The notes beneath the pieces were generated by a model, which made no database searches, was not told where the DNA came from, and saw only the letters and a list, made by a program, of their open reading frames with translations. Below are positions 58,739-64,000 of a stretch of DNA of 64,000 bases, piece by piece. Every line of letters starts with the position of its first letter. Within the stretch, counting starts at the first letter, position 1. The position numbers and the translations under genes were made by a program. The DNA is taken from the NCBI RefSeq assembly GCF_021650935.1, contig NZ_CP091244.1:1612001-1676000 (forward strand), read 5' to 3'. The stretch is from Thiothrix winogradskyi. Lineage in GTDB: Bacteria > Pseudomonadota > Gammaproteobacteria > Thiotrichales > Thiotrichaceae.

Positions 58739-58767
58739 GTAGGGGTGAAAAATTTTTCGCCTCTACG
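58739..58767. repeat. REP-like palindrome
   Basis: GTAGGGGTGAAAAATTTTTCGCCTCTAC type; related to 25810-25836. It lies after dsrE2 and could stop transcription. Confidence 0.6.
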
Positions 58768-58813
58768 GAAATTAACTCGTTAACGATAAATCTCATTATC
58801 AAAGGTAGTAGCA

Positions 58814-59683
58814 ATGAAAAATGTAATCATCACTGGCAGCAGTAACGGCTTTGGCCTGAAAGCGGCTAAAGATTTTGCGGATAAAGGTTATCAAGTCTTT
58901 GCCACCATGCGTAACGCGGATGGCAAAAACGCTGCGGTCAAAGCTGATCTGCAAGCGCATAGCGCACACATTCATGTCGTCGATATGGATGTCACTAGCG
59001 ACGAATCCGTTGAAACCGCTATTGCGGGCGTGCTGGCTAAAGCGGGTACGATTGATATTTTAATCAACAACGCAGGGGTGATGTATCTGGGCATCACTGA
59101 GGCTTTCAGCATCGCTCAAGCCAAAGAACAGATGGAAACCAATTACTTCGGTGCCATCCGTACCATGCAAGCGGTATTGCCCTCTATGCGTGCGGCCAAG
59201 TCCGGTCTCATCATCAATACTTCATCTTTGGTTGGTCAAATTTCGCCGCCATTTTTCTCCACCTACAGTGCTACCAAACATGCTTTAGAGGGTTACTCGC
59301 AAGGCTTGCGTTACGAAGTGTCGCCATTCGGTATTGATGTCGCCATCGTGCAGCCTGGTCCGTTTGGTACAGGTCTGCTGGCATCGGGTCAACCACCTGC
59401 ACACAGCGATGTGCTGACCGGTTATGGCGAATTGGCGGGTGTCCCTGCCGCTATGGGTGCGCACTTCGCGGCGTTCTTGCAGAGCGAAGATGCGCCAAAG
59501 CCTCAGCTCGTGGTCGATGCCTATTTGGCACTGGCTGAAATGCCCGCTGGTAAACGCCCCACGCGCACGGTGGTCGGTATCACTTGGGGTGTGGATGATA
59601 TGAATGCAGCCAAACAACCCATTCAAGACCGTGTTTTGAAAGAAATGCAGCTTGAGGGTGTGCTGAGGGGCACTGACGCTTGA
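58814..59683 (+). CDS. Short-chain dehydrogenase/reductase
   Basis: 289 residues. Cofactor motif TGSSNGFG (residues 7-14), LINNAGV, catalytic Ser in INTSSLVGQ and YSATKHAL with Tyr and Lys. Classical SDR; NAD(P) substrate unknown. A terminator follows at 59724-59748. Confidence 0.93.
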   Translation: MKNVIITGSSNGFGLKAAKDFADKGYQVFATMRNADGKNAAVKADLQAHSAHIHVVDMDVTSDESVETAIAGVLAKAGTIDILINNAGVMYLGITEAFSIAQAKEQMETNYFGAIRTMQAVLPSMRAAKSGLIINTSSLVGQISPPFFSTYSATKHALEGYSQGLRYEVSPFGIDVAIVQPGPFGTGLLASGQPPAHSDVLTGYGELAGVPAAMGAHFAAFLQSEDAPKPQLVVDAYLALAEMPAGKRPTRTVVGITWGVDDMNAAKQPIQDRVLKEMQLEGVLRGTDA

Positions 59684-59723
59684 GTTTTGTAACTCTTGAG
59701 CTATTCGGAGCGGTGAACGGAAG

Positions 59724-59748
59724 AGGCTGGACGTGTTCCAGCCTTTTT
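59724..59748 (+). terminator. Terminator after the SDR gene
   Basis: AGGCTGGA-CGTG-TTCCAGCCTTTTT; strong stem and T run. Confidence 0.88.
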
Positions 59749-59857
59749 ATCGTCAACCTTATCCGTCTGGCGGGCAACATCAAGTGGGGCAATGTGGGTG
59801 TCGCACATAACCATGTTAATATGCCAGCGGATCCATTAAAGCAAGGTAAAACCGATA

Positions 59858-60775
59858 ATGTACGACTGGTTAATGCAACAAGAGCCGGTTATTCGGATGG
59901 CAATGATGTTGGGTGTTTTAGCCATTATGGCGACATGGGAATGGGTCGCGCCCCGCCGTGCGTTGTCAGTCAGCAAGGCTTACCGTTGGTCAAATAATTT
60001 CGGCGTGATTGCGTTAGGCACGTTGTTAACCCGTTTAGTGGTTCCGGCGGGGGCGGTAGGCTTGGCAGTCTTTGTGGAAAGTCAGGGGTGGGGGTTGCTA
60101 CAAGTCGTCAACTTGCCGTTGTGGCTGACGGTGTTGATTGCCATTGTGGTGCTGGATTTTACTATTTGGGCGCAGCATGTGATGTTTCATGCGATACCGA
60201 CGTTATGGCGTTTGCATCGGATGCATCATGCCGATTTGGATATTGATGTCACCACGGGGTTACGCTTTCATCCGTTGGAGATTTTATTATCCTTTGGCAT
60301 TAAGGCGACCGTTATTGTGGCGTTGGGTGTTCCTGCCGTTGCGGTATTATTGTTTGAAATCATTTTGAGTTCCTTGGCAATGTTTAACCATTCCAATGTG
60401 CGGATGCCGTTGGCAGTGGATCGAGTCTTGCGTTTATTGATCGTTACCCCTGATTTTCATCGCGTACACCATTCTTGGTATCCGCATGAAACCAATAGCA
60501 ATTTTGGTTTTAATCTGAGTGTCTGGGATCGCATGATGGGAACGTACCGCGCCCAGCCTGACGATGGACACGACGGCATGACGATTGGCATTAACCAGTT
60601 TCGTGACCCGAAATGGGAACGTTTGGACAAGATGCTGATTCAGCCGTTTGTGGGACCTACGAATAGCTATCCGCTGAATCAGCGTGGTGAGGCAAACCTT
60701 GCACAAACACCCGCAACGCCAACTGCTCCGGCAATAACTCGCCCTGCATCTCAGCCACCATCTGACGCAGATTAG
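59858..60775 (+). CDS. Sterol desaturase/fatty acid hydroxylase family protein
   Basis: 305 residues. Several TMs (about 12-32, 48-80, 85-108, 148-180). Di-iron His boxes HVMFH, HRMHH and HRVHH (with a further His in FNHSNV). The family hydroxylates or desaturates lipids; the substrate is unknown. The last 119 bp overlap the 3' end of the convergent DUF2064 gene; the tail there (TPATPTAPAITRPASQPPSDAD) is low-complexity. Confidence 0.9.
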   Translation: MYDWLMQQEPVIRMAMMLGVLAIMATWEWVAPRRALSVSKAYRWSNNFGVIALGTLLTRLVVPAGAVGLAVFVESQGWGLLQVVNLPLWLTVLIAIVVLDFTIWAQHVMFHAIPTLWRLHRMHHADLDIDVTTGLRFHPLEILLSFGIKATVIVALGVPAVAVLLFEIILSSLAMFNHSNVRMPLAVDRVLRLLIVTPDFHRVHHSWYPHETNSNFGFNLSVWDRMMGTYRAQPDDGHDGMTIGINQFRDPKWERLDKMLIQPFVGPTNSYPLNQRGEANLAQTPATPTAPAITRPASQPPSDAD

Positions 60776-61364
60776 CTGCGGTATCCACATCGGTCATGGC
60801 ATTCAAGTAATGGATGTCATAACCGTGCAATGCCGCTACCCACTGTTGCAACGTGTCGTCCTGACCGTATTGCACGGCTGTCCAGCGGCTAAGTGGCACG
60901 GGCGTATTGCCACCAAACAAATAAAAGCCACCATCCCGTGCTGGCCCAATCACTAAGCGCTGCGGTTGGCGCAAGCATTGTGCGGCATCCCGCAAATTAC
61001 TCACCGAATTCTGTGGGCTATCCATCCCCACCAACAGCACCGCATCATGCGTGTGTAACAGTGTGCTGTACACATGGTGCATACGCTCACCCAGCCCACC
61101 CTCGCCGGTATGTAAGCGATGCATGAAACGGCTTTGCCACAGCGGATGCGCCAGACCCTGTTGTTCACCGACTGCCCAATAAGCGGATAAGCTGATCCCC
61201 TGCGCCGCAAAGTCGGGTACTGCCTGCGCCAACAACGCTTCATTTGCTGCTTTCGCCAAATGAAAAAAAGCGTCAGCTTGCACACGCCCCAAGGTGGCTG
61301 CCAGCCGGGTCTTGACGGGTGACAGGTCGGGGGTTTTCACGAAAACAGCAATGGCAACTTTCAT
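60657..61364 (-). CDS. TIGR04282-type (DUF2064) glycosyltransferase
   Basis: 235 residues. VAIAVFVKTPDLSPVKTRLA, LLVGMDSPQNSVSNLRDA and VIGPARDGGFYLFGG are the DUF2064 GT-A-like motifs. Proteins of this type sit with ArsS and a TIGR04283 enzyme in arsenosugar clusters. It is 3 bp after the 61368 gene and converges with the desaturase gene. Confidence 0.88.
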   Translation of the reverse strand: MKVAIAVFVKTPDLSPVKTRLAATLGRVQADAFFHLAKAANEALLAQAVPDFAAQGISLSAYWAVGEQQGLAHPLWQSRFMHRLHTGEGGLGERMHHVYSTLLHTHDAVLLVGMDSPQNSVSNLRDAAQCLRQPQRLVIGPARDGGFYLFGGNTPVPLSRWTAVQYGQDDTLQQWVAALHGYDIHYLNAMTDVDTAANLRQMVAEMQGELLPEQLALRVFVQGLPHHADSADSYS

Positions 61365-61367
61365 CGT

Positions 61368-62093
61368 TTATGTCCGGCGGCGTTGTGTTAACAGGATCTT
61401 AAATTCTGGCCATGCCTGTTTTGCCCAGAGGGAAACGTGCAGTGCAGTGGTTTTCAGCCAGCCGTGTTGCGCGTACTTGCGAGCACTGGTCAGGAGTGCA
61501 GTGCCGGTACATTTGAGTTGCATCCCCTGCTGCAAAGCGTGCCAAACCAGTACATGATCTTCGCCCATGCGCACATCTTCGGGATAAGCACCGATGCGGA
61601 TAAAATCTTGTTGTCGCAGACACAATGCCTGATCACCAAACGGATTACGCAACCAGTGCGAGCGTATCCACACCCCGATGGCGTTTAACCCCATCAGCGG
61701 ATGACCATAAAAGCGCAAGTTGAAATAATGCAAGGCGTGGGGAAAGCGTTGCATCGACTTCAGCAAGGAAGCCACATGCTGCGCTTGCAAGCGTGAATCG
61801 GCATGAACAAACCACAGGTATTCGCCCTGCGCCACACTTGCCCCCGCATTCATCGCGGTGGCACGGCTATGCCCCGCCTGCACCGTGCGAACTTGCTGCT
61901 GCAAAGCGGGCGAATAAGCACTTAACTGCTGGTTGATCGCCGTCAAGTCGGACGCTGCCGCCGCCAGGAACAGAATTTCGGTATCCGTTAACACCGCTTG
62001 CGCTGCCAATGCTGCGAAATCTTCCAGCAACACCTGCCAGCTCGTATCAGCGGGGGCTAGCGGTATAATAATGGATAGCTTGCCCGTTGACAT
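61368..62093 (-). CDS. TIGR04283-type family 2 glycosyltransferase
   Basis: 241 residues from MSTGKLSIIIPLAP. VRTVQAGHSRATAMNAGASVAQGEYLWFVHADSRL is the GT2 nucleotide-sugar site with the metal-binding DxD-like HAD. It starts on the stop of the radical SAM gene (ATGA). Likely acts on the ArsS product or a related sugar. Confidence 0.9.
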   Translation of the reverse strand: MSTGKLSIIIPLAPADTSWQVLLEDFAALAAQAVLTDTEILFLAAAASDLTAINQQLSAYSPALQQQVRTVQAGHSRATAMNAGASVAQGEYLWFVHADSRLQAQHVASLLKSMQRFPHALHYFNLRFYGHPLMGLNAIGVWIRSHWLRNPFGDQALCLRQQDFIRIGAYPEDVRMGEDHVLVWHALQQGMQLKCTGTALLTSARKYAQHGWLKTTALHVSLWAKQAWPEFKILLTQRRRT

Positions 62094-63052
62094 CAAAGCA
62101 ACGACCCACCGCAGGAACTCCCCGCGCCCGCTGTACAACCAAAGCAATGATTCGCCACCACAATATCCTGCGTAATCTCATCCAGATGATTAATCGCCAT
62201 CACCTGACGTGCCCGCCCAGCTACCGGCATTTCCAGCATTTGGTTAAAATCACAATCATAAATTTGCCCGTCAAAACCGACCGAAATTAGGTTCGTACAC
62301 ATGACTCCTTGTGCCGCACTCAGGTTAAAATTATCCAGCAATAACTGCATATACGCCGCCAACTCACCGTCACGTTCCAAAACATGGCGGTAGCGTTTGA
62401 TCGGCATATTGGTAATGGTAAACAACTGATTAAATTCAATGCCGAAATCATCGAACAGACGCTGTTTGTAATCATGCTGTAATGCATGTTGATTCGGTGG
62501 CAGGAACGCGCCGCCGGGGTTATACACCAGATTCAACACCAGACCACTGCCTGCTTTACCGTAACCCAAGCTATTCAGTAGCCGTAAGCCCTGAATGCTT
62601 TTATCGAAAACAAAACGCCCGCGCTGCGCTTCCACGTTTTCTTTGGTATAGCAGGGCAGCGATGCCACAATCTCTACCCCTTGCTGTGCCAAAAATTCAG
62701 CCGTATCTGCTTGCCCCGGTTCATACAGCACGGTCAGATTGCAACGGTCGATGACCTTGCGCCCTAGCTTGCGGATTTCAGACACAAAATAACGAAAATG
62801 CGGATTCAATTCCGGTGCGCCGCCGGTAATATCCACGGTGTGTACAGCCGGTGCGGTACGCAATAAATCCAACAAACGTTCCAAGGTAGGCAATGCCATA
62901 TTGTCAGGATGTTTGGGGCCTGCCTCGACATGGCAATGGTGGCAAGCCTGATTGCAACGTTTGCCGATATTCACTTGCAGCGTGGTGATGTTGGGGCGTT
63001 TTAATGGCAGATTTTCTGCCGCTAAGCGTTGTGCAAAAGCATTCGATTGCAT
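62093..63052 (-). CDS. arsS: ArsS-like radical SAM protein
   Basis: 319 residues. CNQACHHC (C-x3-C-x2-C) is the radical SAM cluster motif; DITGGAPELNPHFRYF binds SAM; the C-terminal DUF3641 part ends CFGCTAGAGSSCGG. The enzyme forms adenosyl-arsenosugar precursors in arsenosugar synthesis. No arsM gene is in the window, so the true substrate could differ. The next base after the stop codon region opens the GT2 gene. Confidence 0.9.
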   Translation of the reverse strand: MQSNAFAQRLAAENLPLKRPNITTLQVNIGKRCNQACHHCHVEAGPKHPDNMALPTLERLLDLLRTAPAVHTVDITGGAPELNPHFRYFVSEIRKLGRKVIDRCNLTVLYEPGQADTAEFLAQQGVEIVASLPCYTKENVEAQRGRFVFDKSIQGLRLLNSLGYGKAGSGLVLNLVYNPGGAFLPPNQHALQHDYKQRLFDDFGIEFNQLFTITNMPIKRYRHVLERDGELAAYMQLLLDNFNLSAAQGVMCTNLISVGFDGQIYDCDFNQMLEMPVAGRARQVMAINHLDEITQDIVVANHCFGCTAGAGSSCGGSLL

Positions 63053-64000
63053 TTAATGTCTTCTCCAAGTATGGAATTTTTCTAGCCAGTTCAGCACCGT
63101 TGCCGGGGCATGTGCTCGCTTCCAGTTACCTGCCGCGTATTTATTGGCTTCACTCATGGTCGGGTAAATATGAATCGTGCCGAGAATTTTATTCAGACCG
63201 AGTTTGTATTTCATCGCCAGTACAAACTCTGGGATTAAATCCCCCGCGCCTTTCCCCATGATCGTGACTCCAAGAATCGTGTCCTTCCCCGGTACGGTGA
63301 GGACTTTCACCAGACCATGATCAGCACTGTCGGCAATCGCTCGATCCAGATCATCAATGCCGTAGGTGGTGACTTCATAAGCAACGCCCTGCTGTGTTGC
63401 CTCTTTTTCATTTAAGCCGACCCGTGCCACTTCCGGGTCAGTAAACGTCGCCCAAGGAATCACCCGATAATCCACCTTGAAACGTTTCACACTGCCGAAC
63501 AAGGCATTCACACTGGCAAACCATGCCTGATGCGCGGCAACATGGGTAAATTGATAAGGGCCGGTCACATCACCGACCACATGAATATTCGGGAAATTGG
63601 TCGCCAGAAATTCATTGGCTGCCACCGTGCCACGCTCAGTCAGCTCCACACCCAAGGTTTCCAAACCAAAGCCGCTCACATTCGCTTGCCGCCCTAACGC
63701 CAATAACACCTTATCGAACACCAGTTGTTTGGTTTGCCCTTGCGCTTCACACACCATGAGCTGCTGGTCGTTTTCGCGGCGGAATTCCAAGGCTTTATGC
63801 CCGGTCAACACCGTGATGCCATCGGCTGCAAACTGTTGGCGTACCTGTGCGGCAACCTCATCATCTTCACGGATCAGAATTTGCGGAGCCATTTCGACCA
63901 AGGTGACTTGACTGCCCAAGCGGGCAAATGCCTGTGCCAGTTCACAACCGATTGGCCCACCGCCCAGCACTAATAAGCGCGTGGGTTGTTCCTGCAACGC
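63053..64000 (-). CDS. FAD-dependent pyridine nucleotide oxidoreductase, N-terminus beyond window
   Basis: About 315 C-terminal residues visible. LVLGGGPIGCELAQAFARLG is the NAD(P)-binding Rossmann motif, NIHVVGDVTG the second FAD contact, and the dimerisation domain ends TIHIYPTMSEANKYAAGNW with the mercuric-reductase/lipoamide-dehydrogenase HxYP motif (HIYPT). The redox CxxxxC lies outside the window. It directly precedes arsS, with stop and start adjoining. Confidence 0.88.
   Translation of the reverse strand, partial: ALQEQPTRLLVLGGGPIGCELAQAFARLGSQVTLVEMAPQILIREDDEVAAQVRQQFAADGITVLTGHKALEFRRENDQQLMVCEAQGQTKQLVFDKVLLALGRQANVSGFGLETLGVELTERGTVAANEFLATNFPNIHVVGDVTGPYQFTHVAAHQAWFASVNALFGSVKRFKVDYRVIPWATFTDPEVARVGLNEKEATQQGVAYEVTTYGIDDLDRAIADSADHGLVKVLTVPGKDTILGVTIMGKGAGDLIPEFVLAMKYKLGLNKILGTIHIYPTMSEANKYAAGNWKRAHAPATVLNWLEKFHTWRRH

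Overview
The window looks like chromosome of a filamentous sulfur-oxidising gammaproteobacterium of the Thiotrichaceae (Thiothrix-like). This rests on gammaproteobacterial gene order (tRNA Pro-Arg-His-Leu, tig-clpP-clpX-lon-hupB-ppiD; mltD divergent from a methyltransferase-rnhA-dnaQ block; mutY-yggX), a tetR-tusA-dsrE2 sulfur-carrier cluster, and two secreted low-complexity proteins that resemble sulfur globule envelope proteins. Genus is an inference; no rRNA gene is present.

Region by region. 1-12.2 kb is accessory DNA: a partial DUF3368 PIN toxin with its fused Phd/UPF0175 antitoxin, an IS3-family element (780-2452), a VTT membrane protein, a second PIN toxin with a small partner, an AT-rich minus-strand block (4.7-8.1 kb) ending in a DUF262 gene translationally overlapped with a HEPN-type gene, a Uma2 nuclease, an IS5-family element (9180-10448) inserted exactly at the Uma2 stop codon, a Phd-VapC module and a PPK2 kinase. 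12.2-39.0 kb is mostly core: four tRNAs, the proteostasis genes, tRNA-Val and two tRNA-Asp, ppiD, mtaB, rlmJ, the two globule-like proteins, folate, cell-wall and DNA-repair genes, a TIR-DUF1566 protein and an ABC-F ATPase. The last two each carry an in-frame copy of a dispersed palindromic repeat.

39.0-51.9 kb is an integrative element in tRNA-Gly(CCC), bounded by a 20-bp direct repeat of the tRNA 3' end. It has a P4-type integrase, two AlpA-like regulators, a Mor-like activator, a GemA-like protein, a FinO/ProQ RNA chaperone, a phage GPA-type HUH replication protein and a membrane-protein module containing a 12-copy minisatellite gene. No capsid, portal, terminase or Zot gene is visible. 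Two convincing promoter-terminator pairs suggest small RNAs inside it. Three single-base frame breaks fall in two adjacent genes of this element, and a fourth in the IS5 transposase.

51.9-64 kb returns to chromosome: LysM and RlpA envelope proteins, an odd HAD plus zinc-ribbon/kinase-like pair, an ECF sigma/RskA-type anti-sigma pair next to a Cys-repeat lipoprotein, the tetR-tusA-dsrE2 cluster with matching operators, an SDR enzyme, a sterol-desaturase-family enzyme, and an ArsS-like radical SAM with two glycosyltransferases and an FAD oxidoreductase that runs off the window end.

How the genes work together: clpP, clpX, lon, tig and ppiD handle protein folding and turnover; rnhA, dnaQ, mutY, yggX and the 5'-3' exonuclease handle DNA maintenance; tusA/dsrE2 and the globule-like proteins fit sulfur trafficking and storage. 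The many toxin-antitoxin, TIR, DUF262 and HEPN genes and the insertion sequences mark 1-12 kb as a plausible defence/accessory neighbourhood.
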